Positions 16,925-25,648 are shown, counted from the stretch's first letter. The stretch: DNA of 64,000 nt from Actinomycetospora succinea (GCF_004363095.1 NZ_SNYO01000002.1:496001-560000); one strand, 5' to 3'. Numbers and translations are program-made. The notes: a model not told the origin generated them from the sequence alone.

Positions 16925-18136
16925 ATGAGTTCGTCGGGCTCATCGACTCCTGCCGGCCAACCCAGGACGGTCGACGCTGACTCAGAGGACAACTTGGAGG
17001 AAGGCTCCCGAGTTGTCTCGGACCGGCCTCCAGCGGACGCGGACCCGCTGCCGATTCGACGAAGGGTCACCGTGGGCGAGGCGGCGATGGTTACCGCTAC
17101 CGTGATCGGTGTCGCCGCGCTCGCCGTGGCCGCGTACGCCGCCCGCGGCGCGCTGATCCTGGTCTTCGTCGGCTTCTTCCTCGCCACCGGGATCGAACCG
17201 GCGGTGCGCTACCTCGGCCAACGCAGGGTTCCGCGCGGTGCCGCCGTCGCGCTGGTCGTGCTCGGTGTCCTGCTCGTGTTGACCGGCGTGGTCGCCGTCA
17301 TCGTCGTGCCCGCCGCTCATCAGGTCGGCGTCCTGGCCCAGCAGTTGCCCGACCGGATGAACCAGCTCGGGGCCCAGGTCGGGGGCCAGGGCACCTCGCT
17401 CGGCGCGGCGCTCCAGGACCCCGCCCAGCACCAGCAACTACAACAGCAGGCCAGCAGCGTCGGCAAGGCGGTCGGTGCCGCCCTCACCGTGGTGTTCTCC
17501 GCCCTGGGCGCCGTGCTCGGCGGCGTCTTCTCCGCGGTCACGGTCCTCGCGCTCATGGTCTACTTCGCGCTCGCGATGCCCCGCATCCTCGCCGGGCTGA
17601 ATCGGACGCTCGCGCGCGAGGACCGCATCAAGACCGCGGACCAGGCCCTCGGGCGGATCGGCGGCTACGTCTCCGGCCAGCTGCTCGTCTCGCTGGTTGC
17701 GGGTCTCACCTCGCTCGTCTTCTTCCTGCTGGCGGGCCTGCCCTACCCCGCACTGCTCGCGCTCGTCGTCGCCATCCTCGACGCCATCCCCCAGGTCGGT
17801 GCCGCCCTTGCGTCCCTGGCCGGGATCGGGGTGGCGCTCACGGTCAGCCCAGGCCTGGCCGTTGCTACCTTGGCCTTCTTCGTCGTCTACCAGGCAGTCG
17901 AGAATTACCTGGTCGCCCCACGCGTGTTCGCCCGCACCGTCGAGCTCAGCCCTGCCGCCGCATTCGTCGCTCTGTTGATCGGCGGGTCGGTCGGCGGACT
18001 CCTCGGTGCCATCACCGCACTCCCATTGACCGCCGCCGGGAAGGTCGTCCTTCGCCAGGCTCTCCAAGAACGCCGCGCAGCCCGTCCCCGCCGACCGTCG
18101 GACCCAGGCGGCGCCCCACTGAGCACCGACACGTAG
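16925..18136 (+). CDS. AI-2E family transporter (PerM/UPF0118)
   Basis: A 403-residue membrane protein of the AI-2E exporter superfamily. A hydrophilic 45-residue N terminus is followed by paired helices, a long periplasmic-type segment (residues about 125-175, glutamine-rich [10 protein letters not shown]) and the conserved C-terminal core ([56 protein letters not shown]). Family members transport signalling molecules, ions or organic acids; the substrate here is unknown. Its stop codon is followed immediately by a fragment of an unrelated UPF0060 gene, marking a recombination junction. Confidence 0.85.
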   Translation: MSSSGSSTPAGQPRTVDADSEDNLEEGSRVVSDRPPADADPLPIRRRVTVGEAAMVTATVIGVAALAVAAYAARGALILVFVGFFLATGIEPAVRYLGQRRVPRGAAVALVVLGVLLVLTGVVAVIVVPAAHQVGVLAQQLPDRMNQLGAQVGGQGTSLGAALQDPAQHQQLQQQASSVGKAVGAALTVVFSALGAVLGGVFSAVTVLALMVYFALAMPRILAGLNRTLAREDRIKTADQALGRIGGYVSGQLLVSLVAGLTSLVFFLLAGLPYPALLALVVAILDAIPQVGAALASLAGIGVALTVSPGLAVATLAFFVVYQAVENYLVAPRVFARTVELSPAAAFVALLIGGSVGGLLGAITALPLTAAGKVVLRQALQERRAARPRRPSDPGGAPLSTDT

Positions 18137-18138
18137 GG

Positions 18139-18242
18139 CCTGGGGCATGGTCTTCGACAGCCACCAACCGAACCGACTCGACGTCATCGGCGCCCTGATC
18201 TGCCTGGCCGGCGCCGGAGTGATCGTGTACGCCCGGCGGTGA
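18139..18242 (+). pseudogene. C-terminal remnant of a UPF0060 (YnfA) membrane protein
   Basis: Starting three bases after the AI-2E stop, the sequence reads [20 protein letters not shown] then [14 protein letters not shown] and stops at 18242. This closely follows the last helix and tail of UPF0060/YnfA proteins (WGxxxDGxxPDRWDVIGAxxCLxGxxVIMYAPR). The first three quarters of the gene are missing. A start at ATG 18147 would give a 31-residue peptide, but a truncated remnant is the better reading. Confidence 0.7.
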
Positions 18243-18283
18243 CGCGTGAGGTTGGGTCAGAGGCCCGACGATAGGTTGAGCAG

Positions 18284-18859
18284 GTGGAATCGGGAGCGGA
18301 GGCCGTCGGGGCCTCGCCGGCACGACGAGCCGCCGAGACGCTCGCGCGTGATCTCCTAGCACCCCTTGGCAACCGCTATCGCCACACCACGCAGGTGGCG
18401 GCGCGCGCCGAAGAGCTGACGCTCGCCGTTCCAGAGGCGGACCGTGAACTCCTCGTCGTAGCGGCCTGGTGGCACGACCTCGGGTACGCGCCTGACCTCG
18501 TCCAGACGGGTTTCCACCCCATCGACGGCGCCCTGTACCTGACGGCCAAGGGTCACTCGCCGCGGCTGTGCGCGCTCATCGCGCATCACTCGGCGGCGAC
18601 GTTCGAAGCGGCGGAGCGCGGCCTCGAAGCAGAGCTCGCCGAGTGGCCGCGCGAGGAAGGTCCGGTGCCAGACGCCCTCTGGACGGCGGACATGACTACG
18701 GGGCCTCGAGGTGAGCGGTTCGACTACGCCGAGCGTCTCTCCGAAATTCTCGCTCGATACGCCGAGGACTCGATCGTCGGGCGCGCCATGTCCCGTGCGC
18801 AGCCATCGATCCAAGCCGCGATCGATCGGACCAGCTTCCGCCTCGCGGCCGCTAATTGA
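18284..18859 (+). CDS. HD domain phosphohydrolase-like protein
   Basis: A 191-residue soluble protein with a compact HD domain: His-Asp in VVAAWWHDLGYAPDLV (around residues 62-70), an upstream RYRHTTQVAARAEEL and a downstream LIAHHSAATFEA that together supply metal ligands. Such small HD proteins hydrolyse phosphate from nucleotides or related compounds; the substrate is unknown. GTG 18284 is the start. Its 3' end overlaps the convergent NUDIX gene by eight bases, so the two genes are packed tightly. Confidence 0.75.
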   Translation: MESGAEAVGASPARRAAETLARDLLAPLGNRYRHTTQVAARAEELTLAVPEADRELLVVAAWWHDLGYAPDLVQTGFHPIDGALYLTAKGHSPRLCALIAHHSAATFEAAERGLEAELAEWPREEGPVPDALWTADMTTGPRGERFDYAERLSEILARYAEDSIVGRAMSRAQPSIQAAIDRTSFRLAAAN

Positions 18860-19325
18860 TCTCGGGCTCGCTGCCCGCCCTGAGCGCAGCCTCGATGCGC
18901 CGGCGCATCGACGGGTGGATGTCCAGCTCGGGGACGTCGGCGACGTCGACCCACTTCGCCGCCTTCGTCTCGACGTCGTCCTGGCGGGGCTCTCCGCTGA
19001 TCACGCGCGCGTGGAAGCACACGGAGAACTCCTGGCGCACCTCGCCGTCGTCGTAGGCCATGACGTGGCCGGGGTCCGTGTAGATGCCGACCAGACCCGT
19101 GACCTCGACACGCACGCCGGTCTCTTCCTCGACCTCGCGGACCGCGGCGTGGACGACCGACTCCCCCAGGTCCATAGCTCCGCCCGGGAGGGCCCACCGA
19201 TCATTGTCAATCTTGTGTATGAGCAGCAGCCGTCCACGACTGTCCCGCACTGCGGCCGTCACCGACGGCACGATGCTGTTCGCCTGAGGTGCCTCCGGGT
19301 CGTCGTAGTAGTCGATGCGCGCCAC
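18852..19325 (-). CDS. NUDIX hydrolase
   Basis: A 157-residue pyrophosphohydrolase. The Nudix box reads GGAMDLGESVVHAAVREVEE with ETG following, matching GX5EX7REUXEEXGU. The start VARIDYYDDPEAP fits close relatives that begin at this point, so GTG 19325 is preferred to a longer frame to 19400. Family members clear modified nucleotides or nucleoside diphosphate derivatives; the substrate cannot be assigned. It is convergent with the HD protein. Confidence 0.82.
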   Translation of the reverse strand: MARIDYYDDPEAPQANSIVPSVTAAVRDSRGRLLLIHKIDNDRWALPGGAMDLGESVVHAAVREVEEETGVRVEVTGLVGIYTDPGHVMAYDDGEVRQEFSVCFHARVISGEPRQDDVETKAAKWVDVADVPELDIHPSMRRRIEAALRAGSEPEIN

Positions 19326-19483
19326 GCCTCCATCTTGGCTGATGAAGCCGACGTGCGAACGCTCGTGCCGCTGGCCGCACTTCCTAGGCTCAGTCTTCAC
19401 CCGACGAGCGCATCGTTGATTCTCGCCGAGCCATGTAACGTTAGGCCGTTTGCGCTCGACAGCATCCGGACGACGGGGGGAAG

Positions 19484-20611
19484 ATGGCCGGCAGGAGCAA
19501 GCGACTTCTCGAGCTTGAGAAGACAGTGTGGCCGTCTGAGCCGCACGGGATGCTCAAGCATCTCGCCTATCGCTTGTACCTCCAGTGCTGGATGGGCAAG
19601 CTGCTTCAGGCCTTTCCAAGTGCGACAGTGGTTGACTGCTTTGCTGGGCCCGGAGTGTACGAGGACGAGAAGCCCGGGTCGCCACTCATGGTAGCCAATA
19701 CCTACCTAAACCACACCCGCCTCGCACACCTTGGCCACCTGAGAATTATCTGCCAGGAGGACCGGAGCGATCGAGTCGAGAGACTCAAGCACGAGGTGAG
19801 TAAGACTCCAACCGCTCACGGTCTTGAGATTCAGATCGAAAAGCCCGGGAAGTTTCACGATCGCGTCGACCAGCTCGTCGCGTCCGCCCGTCGGCAGGGC
19901 GAGGAGTATCCCGTCCTATGGCTAGTCGACCCATTCGACATCAAGTCAGTCTCGATGGCAGACCTCATGAAGTGCGTTGCTGGACCGCGAGATGAGTTCA
20001 TACTTACGTTCTTCGCTAATGAGATGTACCGTCTCGCCGGTAAGAACGATAACCTGAGCCCGGCTCTTGATCGGCACTTCGGTTCGAATGCATGGCGAAA
20101 AGCGCTTATCTATCGTGGTGAAGCTGAGCGCAAGCAGGCATTCGTAGATGTGTTCGCCGAAGGCGTGAAGAGTCGTGGTCAGTTCGAGGTCGCGGACTTC
20201 GGGATTCGCGTGGCGAATATGTCTCCACGCTACTCGCTGATACTTGCGACACGCGACATGTCTGGCCTTCAGTGCTGGAACAGCATGGCTTGGCACATCG
20301 ATCGAGTTGCGGGCCGTGGACAGAAGTCCGGAATGGAAGACCAGTTTGATCTCTTCGGCGGCCAGTCCGAGTACCCCAGACTTGAGGGAGAGCTTCAGGG
20401 CCTGGCAGGCAGAGAGGCCAGCTGGTCGCAGCTAGTCGACACGACTCTGCGATGTGGCTTCAAGGAGACTCATCTGCGGCAAGTACTTACTCGCTTGAAC
20501 GAGAAGGGGTTGGCGTTCCGCGCCTCGAAGTTGGAGAACAAGACACCGTGGCCGACCGGCTGCGCCGTGCGTTTCTACGCGCCTGAGTACCTTGATCTAG
20601 ATTGCGACTAG
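19484..20611 (+). CDS. tcmP: TcmP family three-Cys-motif partner protein
   Basis: A 375-residue protein of the three-Cys-motif partner family (TcmP). The N-terminal part has a Rossmann-like nucleotide/SAM-type motif Asp51-CFAGPG (VVDCFAGPGVYEDEKPGSPL) and a second acidic strand end, LWLVDPFDIK. The middle carries KQAFVDVFAEGVKSRG. The C terminus looks like a winged-helix segment (LRCGFKETHLRQVLTRLNEKGL). The molecular function is unproven. The usual partner, a DUF5131 protein, is encoded convergently with a 15-base overlap. Codon use is clearly less GC-rich than the flanking genes, which suggests separate acquisition. ATG 19484 follows GGGGGAAG. Confidence 0.85.
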   Translation: MAGRSKRLLELEKTVWPSEPHGMLKHLAYRLYLQCWMGKLLQAFPSATVVDCFAGPGVYEDEKPGSPLMVANTYLNHTRLAHLGHLRIICQEDRSDRVERLKHEVSKTPTAHGLEIQIEKPGKFHDRVDQLVASARRQGEEYPVLWLVDPFDIKSVSMADLMKCVAGPRDEFILTFFANEMYRLAGKNDNLSPALDRHFGSNAWRKALIYRGEAERKQAFVDVFAEGVKSRGQFEVADFGIRVANMSPRYSLILATRDMSGLQCWNSMAWHIDRVAGRGQKSGMEDQFDLFGGQSEYPRLEGELQGLAGREASWSQLVDTTLRCGFKETHLRQVLTRLNEKGLAFRASKLENKTPWPTGCAVRFYAPEYLDLDCD

Positions 20612-21346
20612 GTCGCCCGGCATCTCGTCCCACGTTCTGCCATCAAGAAGTCTGCCGTTCGCCTTCGGACTCCGGCCGCCCCACTGCTTGAAGAAGAATG
20701 CGGTATCTTGCGAGCGACAAGCGTCACGTAACTCACGGAACCAGCAAGGGTCTGCCGCCCGAAAGTGCGGACCGGACTCCCCGCCGGCAATCAGCCAATC
20801 GATGGACTGAAGATCAATGGTCCTGATTGACCCCAGGAGAGGCTCCGCGGAGATGAATTTTACAGCCGCGGGGACAGAACGTAGATCGTCAACCCGGTGA
20901 AGCACATCGGTGGATTCGACGCTGGTCCCAAGCCATAAATTGGAAGGCCATGGAAGCTGGTCAGCGATCTTGCGCACTCGACTAGGACGTTTCGTGAGTA
21001 CCTGATACGTGTGCCGGGGTGTCTCTTCGATCACTTGGAAGACATCCTTGACGAAGTCCAGCGGGACCTTCGCGTGAAAGAGGTCGCTCATCGAGTTCAC
21101 GAAGACGACTCTCGGCTTCTTCCACCGTCGTGGCTCGTCTAGCGCCGACGGATGTATGGATACGCCGAATCCTGGGCCGCTGGTAACGGGGTCGCCGTCA
21201 GTTTGATACTTGGCCTGTCCCATACCCTTGAGGCGCTTAGCAAGCACAAGCGCGTAACAGTTATCGCAGCCCGATGAAATTCGGTTACAACCGGTCGTGG
21301 GATTCCACGTGGCTTCTGTCCACTCGATCGCGCTGCTTCCGCTCAT
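20597..21346 (-). CDS. DUF5131 (phage Gp37/Gp68) three-Cys-motif protein
   Basis: A 249-residue protein of the phage Gp37/Gp68 family. The N terminus carries the three-cysteine motif Cys20-X6-Cys27-X2-Cys30 (WNPTTGCNRISSGCDNCYA), reminiscent of an iron-sulfur or zinc site. Conserved family segments follow: KKPRVVFVNSMSDLFH, TPRHTYQVLTKRPSRV, NLWLGTSVE, FISAEPLLG, DWLIAGGESGP and AFFFKQWGG. These resemble the radical SAM barrel order, but no enzymatic role is established. ATG 21346 follows GGGAGGGG. It overlaps the convergent tcmP, and the pair is often found in mobile elements and defence islands. Confidence 0.88.
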   Translation of the reverse strand: MSGSSAIEWTEATWNPTTGCNRISSGCDNCYALVLAKRLKGMGQAKYQTDGDPVTSGPGFGVSIHPSALDEPRRWKKPRVVFVNSMSDLFHAKVPLDFVKDVFQVIEETPRHTYQVLTKRPSRVRKIADQLPWPSNLWLGTSVESTDVLHRVDDLRSVPAAVKFISAEPLLGSIRTIDLQSIDWLIAGGESGPHFRAADPCWFRELRDACRSQDTAFFFKQWGGRSPKANGRLLDGRTWDEMPGDLVAI

Positions 21347-21451
21347 GCGCCCCTCCCTGGTTCCGGGCACTGTAACCGCGGGCCAGCATCAACCTGCGCT
21401 CCCACGCCACGAACGTTCGAACATACGAGCGAACTCGGTCAGGGCTCACGC

Positions 21452-22234
21452 TTACCGGCTTGGAGCGCGCTGCGCTGACCCGCCCGGAACTTGTCCAGTC
21501 TCTGGCGCGCCCTGGCGCCAGACCTCCTCGAACGAGCGCATGTAGTGGTCCCACATCCGGCCGCCGGGCACCCTTCGAAGGTGGAGAACCGGAGATTCCC
21601 CGGCAGGCGCACCGTAGGCATGCCCGTTGACCAGCATGTCCTGGTCGAACCGGAACAGGCTGTTGTAGAGGGTCGTCCCGTGGGTCCGGACCTCGACACC
21701 CCGAACGGCGTGCACCTGCCGGAGGTATCGCCGGTGGAGCTGGATGCGACCCTGGAGGCCGCCGCTTGTCCCCTCCTCCTCCGCACGGAGTGCCACAGCC
21801 GGCGCGGTCTCATCGGCCAGCAGAATTCGGACTCTCACGCCCTGCGCCGCCTTCTGCGTGATCGTCGCCGTGAAGTCGTACTGCTCGAAGAGGAATGACC
21901 CCGCGTAGACGAGGACGTCGATGGCCTCACGGGCACCGACCATGAGCTGCGCCCAGGTGTCGTGCGGGATGGCGGCGCGAGTCGGGTGGAGCGCCAGGAG
22001 CTCGGCGACGCTCGCCGATTGCGTAGCCGGCGCGTCGACCACCTCGGGCCAGACGTAGGCCTCGTCCACGCCGAGGGCGGACGCGACGGCGACGCGGTGT
22101 GTCCGGTGGGGCAGACGTCCCTTCGTGATCCAGCGCTCGACCGTCTTGGCGTCTACGCCGATCCGTTCGGCCAGCTCAGCGGGCCGTAAGCCAGCGGAAA
22201 CGATCGAACCGCGGAGGCGCTGGTTGGTCACCAT
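21452..22234 (-). CDS. XRE-type regulator with phospholipase D-like C-terminal domain
   Basis: A 260-residue protein with an N-terminal Cro/XRE helix-turn-helix (LRPAELAERIGVDAKTVERWIT, residues about 18-40). The C-terminal domain belongs to the DUF5919/PLD-like type (LVYAGSFLFEQYDFTATITQKAA, VRVRILLADETAP, HYMRSFEEVW). These proteins are typical regulators of actinobacterial integrative elements. It is divergent from the ten-gene transfer/integration operon, with ACGTCCC repeats between, so it is probably the element's repressor. ATG 22234 has GAGGAG nine bases upstream. Confidence 0.85.
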   Translation of the reverse strand: MVTNQRLRGSIVSAGLRPAELAERIGVDAKTVERWITKGRLPHRTHRVAVASALGVDEAYVWPEVVDAPATQSASVAELLALHPTRAAIPHDTWAQLMVGAREAIDVLVYAGSFLFEQYDFTATITQKAAQGVRVRILLADETAPAVALRAEEEGTSGGLQGRIQLHRRYLRQVHAVRGVEVRTHGTTLYNSLFRFDQDMLVNGHAYGAPAGESPVLHLRRVPGGRMWDHYMRSFEEVWRQGAPETGQVPGGSAQRAPSR

Positions 22235-22246
22235 AAGGGACTCCTC

Positions 22247-22305
22247 GGGACGTTTCACCGCCGATAGGGACACTCTAGGCGGCTGAGGACGTCCCGTCAC
22301 GTCCC
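22247..22305. promoter_or_regulatory. candidate operator of the element regulator
   Basis: ACGTCCC occurs at 22289-22295 and 22299-22305 (10-base period, one helical turn) and on the opposite strand at 22247-22253, with a near copy (GGGACAC) at 22267. These flank the divergent start region of the XRE-type regulator and the transfer operon. Confidence 0.5.
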
Positions 22306-22395
22306 TTCTTGGTGGTGCTGGTGTCCCCTGCCGCCGCCGTCTCCTGGTGATGCACCGCACAAGCGGTCTCCCCTCGACACCAGGAGACGAGCGCA

Positions 22396-22800
22396 ATGCC
22401 CTACGACATCTCTGCACCGATCGACACGAGCCGGCTCGATGCCATCGCGACCGGCCACGGCGCGACGATGGAGCGCTGGGAGGACACCCCGACCGGCCGA
22501 CGGTCCTCGGGCCAGCCGCTGATCGACGAGGCCACCGGCGCCCCGGTGCGCATCTACGACGTGATGCTCCCGACCGGGCGCGACGGGCGCCATGAGCTGC
22601 ACGGCATCCGGGTCGTGTCGCACGAGGCCCCGGAGCTGGCGCCCTACTCCCCGGTGGAGCTGGACGGCCTGTGGGTCCGCGTCAAGCCCGCCCGCAACGG
22701 GGGCAAGGGCGTCGAGGTCAGCTTCTCCGCCGAGTCCATCCGTCCCGTGGCCGGCCCGCAGCGCCCGAACCGGCGCACCGCCGAGGGCGAGGCCGCGTGA
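22396..22800 (+). CDS. hypothetical protein, first gene of the transfer operon
   Basis: A 134-residue soluble protein (MPYDISAPIDTSRLDAIATG..., RIYDVMLPTGRDGRHELHGI, SPVELDGLWVRVKPARNGGK, VEVSFSAESIRPVA). The pattern of short beta-rich segments suggests a small nucleic-acid- or replication-associated protein of actinobacterial elements, but I do not recognise a named family. ATG 22396 has AGGAGA upstream. Its stop codon shares one base with the next start, so it heads a tightly coupled operon that ends in int. Confidence 0.7.
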   Translation: MPYDISAPIDTSRLDAIATGHGATMERWEDTPTGRRSSGQPLIDEATGAPVRIYDVMLPTGRDGRHELHGIRVVSHEAPELAPYSPVELDGLWVRVKPARNGGKGVEVSFSAESIRPVAGPQRPNRRTAEGEAA

Positions 22801-23165
22801 TGCGCTGGCAGACCCGCGGCACGTGCCGCAGCCACGACCCGGAGCTGTTCTTTCCGCCCGACGACGGCCAGGGCCTCGATGAGGCCGCGGCCGTCCAGCA
22901 ACAGGTAGCCGCCGCCCGCGACGTTTGCCGGTTCTGCCCGGTACAGCGCGAGTGCCTGGCGTGGGCGTTGGATTCCGGCGAGGACCACGGCGTCTGGGCC
23001 GCGACCATCCCCGGCGAGCGCCGCCTGATGCGCCGGCTCCGCCTGGCCGGCGCCTCCGCCTCGTTCGGCGACACCACGTCGTGCCCGGCCTGCGCGCTGC
23101 TGTTCCCGATGCCCGCGGTCGACGGGGAGCTGTGCCCCGCCTGCGTCGAGCGGAGGGCCGCGTGA
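22800..23165 (+). CDS. WhiB-family iron-sulfur regulator
   Basis: A 121-residue protein with the WhiB cluster ligands Cys9, Cys43, Cys46 and Cys52 (C-X33-C-X2-C-X5-C) and a GVWAA turn at 64-68 in place of GVWGG, followed by basic RRLMRRLR. WhiB proteins bind a 4Fe-4S cluster and modulate the primary sigma factor. An extra C-terminal zinc-ribbon-like pair (CPAC at 95-98, CPAC at 112-115) is unusual for the family. It is encoded within the transfer operon, with starts and stops overlapping on both sides. Confidence 0.88.
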   Translation: MRWQTRGTCRSHDPELFFPPDDGQGLDEAAAVQQQVAAARDVCRFCPVQRECLAWALDSGEDHGVWAATIPGERRLMRRLRLAGASASFGDTTSCPACALLFPMPAVDGELCPACVERRAA

Positions 23166-23485
23166 TGACCCGTCAATTGCCCTGCCCCGGGACGCCCGAG
23201 TTCTCACTCGCCACGGCCTCGATGCACGTCGACACCTCCGCCGCGCTCGACGTGCTGGTCCTGACCTGCCGCGACGGGGACTGCCTCGCGCAGTGGACCC
23301 CCGCACCCGTCGAACGCGACGGCCGGCTCGTGATCGCCCTGTCGATCGAGGTCTGCCCGGACTGCGGCTCCTCGACCTGGGAGGTGACCGAAGTCCAGGT
23401 CTCCGGCTCGCCCTCGGCGCAGGTCCGCCGCCGTCGCCAGACCCGCCGTGCCCACCGCTCGTCTCACTCCGGAAGGGGTTTCTGA
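23165..23485 (+). CDS. hypothetical protein with CxxC zinc-ribbon motif
   Basis: A 106-residue protein containing a TCRDGDCLAQW segment and a later VCPDCGSSTWEV, a likely zinc ribbon, and ending in a very basic tail (QVRRRRQTRRAHRSSHSG) suited to nucleic-acid binding. No named family. ATG 23165 shares its A with the stop codon of the WhiB gene. Confidence 0.65.
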   Translation: MTRQLPCPGTPEFSLATASMHVDTSAALDVLVLTCRDGDCLAQWTPAPVERDGRLVIALSIEVCPDCGSSTWEVTEVQVSGSPSAQVRRRRQTRRAHRSSHSGRGF

Positions 23486-23487
23486 TC

Positions 23488-23709
23488 ATGGCTCGTCCGA
23501 TGCGCGCCCCCGGCCTCACGACCGGCGGCTACCACTTCTGCACCGCCTGCCAGGGCTCCGGCTCCTGCGCCCAGCGCACCTGGACCTCCCGCGGCTGGGA
23601 GCGCTCCTACGGCAAGTGCGGGGCCTGCCACGGCAAGGGCGGCAAGTTCGCCAACCACGCCCCCAAGGGCAACATCACCCGCGGCGGACTCGGGGGGCGA
23701 GCCCGATGA
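23488..23709 (+). CDS. small DnaJ-like zinc-finger protein
   Basis: A 73-residue protein with two CxxC pairs in the DnaJ central-domain style: CTACQGSGSC (near residue 18) and KCGACHGKGGKF (near residue 43). It is basic overall. Function is unknown; such small zinc proteins often accompany AICE transfer genes. ATG 23488 has GGAAGGGG upstream, and its stop overlaps the transfer ATPase start by four bases (ATGA). Confidence 0.7.
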   Translation: MARPMRAPGLTTGGYHFCTACQGSGSCAQRTWTSRGWERSYGKCGACHGKGGKFANHAPKGNITRGGLGGRAR

Positions 23710-25214
23710 GAGAGATCACCACCGCGCGACTGTGGCGCGGCCAGACCATCCGCACCCGCGCCGACGTCATGCGCACCGAACGCCTTCACGAGCGTTCCCG
23801 GCTGCTGCGCTGGAGCCTCACTGCCGGCTGGTGGGCCGGCTGGATCGCCGTCATGACCGTATGGGCCTGCCTCTACGTCCCCGCCCTCGGCGGCGCACTC
23901 ACCCTCGCCGCCCTCGCCTGGCTCGCCGTCGGGCCGTGGGGCCTGCTTGCCGTCGCCCTCGTCGGGGCGCTCGTGGCGCGGCTGTGGTCGCGGTCCTCCC
24001 CCACCTCGTGGGACCACCGGGTGACCTCGCGGCTGCGTCGGTTCGTGCGCAGGACCCGCTACCGCTGGTCCTGGGACGACGTGTGCGCCGCGACCGGGGT
24101 CAAGGCCACCGACGCCTCCCACCGCGTCATCGTCCCCCGGCTGTTGTGGGTCTCCCTGGGCGAGCACGTCGACCAGCTCCACGTCCAGCTCTGCGCCGGC
24201 GTCACCCCCGGCGTCATCGCCCGCCAGGCCGACGCCCTCGCGTGCGAGTGGTGCGCCCTCGAGGTCCGCGTCCTGGCCCACCCCACGCGCGAGGGCTGGG
24301 TGCTGCTCCGGGTCGTGTATCGCGATGTCCTGGCTGACGAGCAGGACGAGCGCGACAACCTCGTCACGCCCGACTTCCAGTGGGCCCGCGTCGGACGTCG
24401 CGAGGACGGCGAGCCCTGGTGGCTGCGCCTGATGGGCACCCACGTTCTGATCGCCGGGCTCACCGGCGCCGGCAAGTCGGGCCTGGTCGCCTGCATCATC
24501 CGCGCCCTCGCCCCGGCCATCGCGGCGGGGAAGGTGCGCCTGGTCGGGATCGACCCCAAGGGCGGCATGGAGTACCGGATGGTCTCCGAGCTGTTCTACA
24601 TGCTCGCCTATGGCGACGACGAGCACCTCGTGGCCGCGCTGGAGTTCGCCGCCGACCTGATGAAGCAGCGCGCCGAGGCCCTCGGCGGCACCGTCCGGAA
24701 GCTGCTCGCACGGATGTTCGGCGACTACCCGCTCTACGTCATCCTTGTCGACGAGCTGCTGGCGCTCACGACCTACATCGCCAACCGCGACCTCAAGGAC
24801 CGCGCCAACGCCGCGGTGCGCCGGATGCTCTCCCAAGGCCGCGCCCCTGGCGTGGTGGTCATCGGCTGCGTGCAGGACCCCCGCAAGGAAGTCCTCTCGT
24901 TCCGCGACATGTTCGGCTACCGCGTCGCCCTCCGCCTCGACAGCGACGTCGAGACCCGCATGGTGCTCTCGGACTCGGCTTACGACCGCGGCGCACGCTG
25001 CGACGCCATCCCAGAGGGCTGCCCCGGCATGGGGTTCGTCGTCGACGAGGACGGCGGCAAGCGCCAGCCCATCAAGGTCCGCGCTGACTGGGTCTCCGAC
25101 GCCGAACTGGCCTACCTCGCCGCCGAGTACCCAGCCCCCGAGCAGGTCGAGGTCCCCCCGCTCGCCACCCGCAGCCGAAAGAGCGGGTCCAGCTCGGGAG
25201 CGCAGGCGGCATGA
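23706..25214 (+). CDS. FtsK/SpoIIIE-type conjugative DNA translocase (TraSA-like)
   Basis: A 502-residue membrane-anchored motor. Two or three hydrophobic helices (residues about 38-95) precede the ATPase domain, with Walker A GLTGAGKSG (251-259) and Walker B YVILVDELLAL (about 344-354). SQGRAPGVVVIGCVQDPRKE and the later LDSDVETRMVL are typical FtsK/Tra segments. In pSAM2-like elements one such protein moves double-stranded DNA to the recipient. ATG 23706 overlaps the preceding gene by four bases, and its own stop overlaps the next start in the same way. Confidence 0.9.
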   Translation: MREITTARLWRGQTIRTRADVMRTERLHERSRLLRWSLTAGWWAGWIAVMTVWACLYVPALGGALTLAALAWLAVGPWGLLAVALVGALVARLWSRSSPTSWDHRVTSRLRRFVRRTRYRWSWDDVCAATGVKATDASHRVIVPRLLWVSLGEHVDQLHVQLCAGVTPGVIARQADALACEWCALEVRVLAHPTREGWVLLRVVYRDVLADEQDERDNLVTPDFQWARVGRREDGEPWWLRLMGTHVLIAGLTGAGKSGLVACIIRALAPAIAAGKVRLVGIDPKGGMEYRMVSELFYMLAYGDDEHLVAALEFAADLMKQRAEALGGTVRKLLARMFGDYPLYVILVDELLALTTYIANRDLKDRANAAVRRMLSQGRAPGVVVIGCVQDPRKEVLSFRDMFGYRVALRLDSDVETRMVLSDSAYDRGARCDAIPEGCPGMGFVVDEDGGKRQPIKVRADWVSDAELAYLAAEYPAPEQVEVPPLATRSRKSGSSSGAQAA

Positions 25215-25648
25215 GACAGACCGGCCTGATCAACATCATCCGCACCACCAGCGACACCAGCCGCAGCAACTCGGGCGGCTCGCTGCTCGGCGCCCTCGTC
25301 GCCCTGGCCGGCGTCGTCCTCCTGGGTGCTGGGGTCTACCGCGCCCTGGACGCCGGGATCCGGGGCATCGCCGCCAGCACCGCCGAGGCCAACCGCATCG
25401 TCGGCTGGGCGGCCGCCACCGTCCTCGTCCTCGGCGCTCTCACCGCCGCCGGCTGGGTGCTGCTCGCCCGCCGCCGAGCGCTTCGGGACGGCCCGGTCGT
25501 GGAGGCCTTCACCGCCGCCACCGACCGCGCCCTCGAAGCCCACCGCCAAGGCCGGCTCCCGGCCTCGCTTCGCGCCGAGCGCCGCGAGCTCCACCACGTC
25601 GCGGCCGTGCGCCTGGACCGCCTCGACGCAGATCGGAGCCAGCCGTGA
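25211..25648 (+). CDS. membrane protein of the transfer operon (Spd-like position)
   Basis: A 145-residue protein with two hydrophobic helices (LLGALVALAGVVLLGAGVY and IVGWAAATVLVLGALTAAGW) and a basic, helical C-terminal half (LRAERRELHHVAAVRLDRL). Position just after the translocase and the membrane topology recall the spread (Spd) proteins of AICEs that carry DNA between mycelial compartments; sequence similarity is too weak to assert this. It overlaps both neighbours by four bases. Confidence 0.65.
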   Translation: MRQTGLINIIRTTSDTSRSNSGGSLLGALVALAGVVLLGAGVYRALDAGIRGIAASTAEANRIVGWAAATVLVLGALTAAGWVLLARRRALRDGPVVEAFTAATDRALEAHRQGRLPASLRAERRELHHVAAVRLDRLDADRSQP

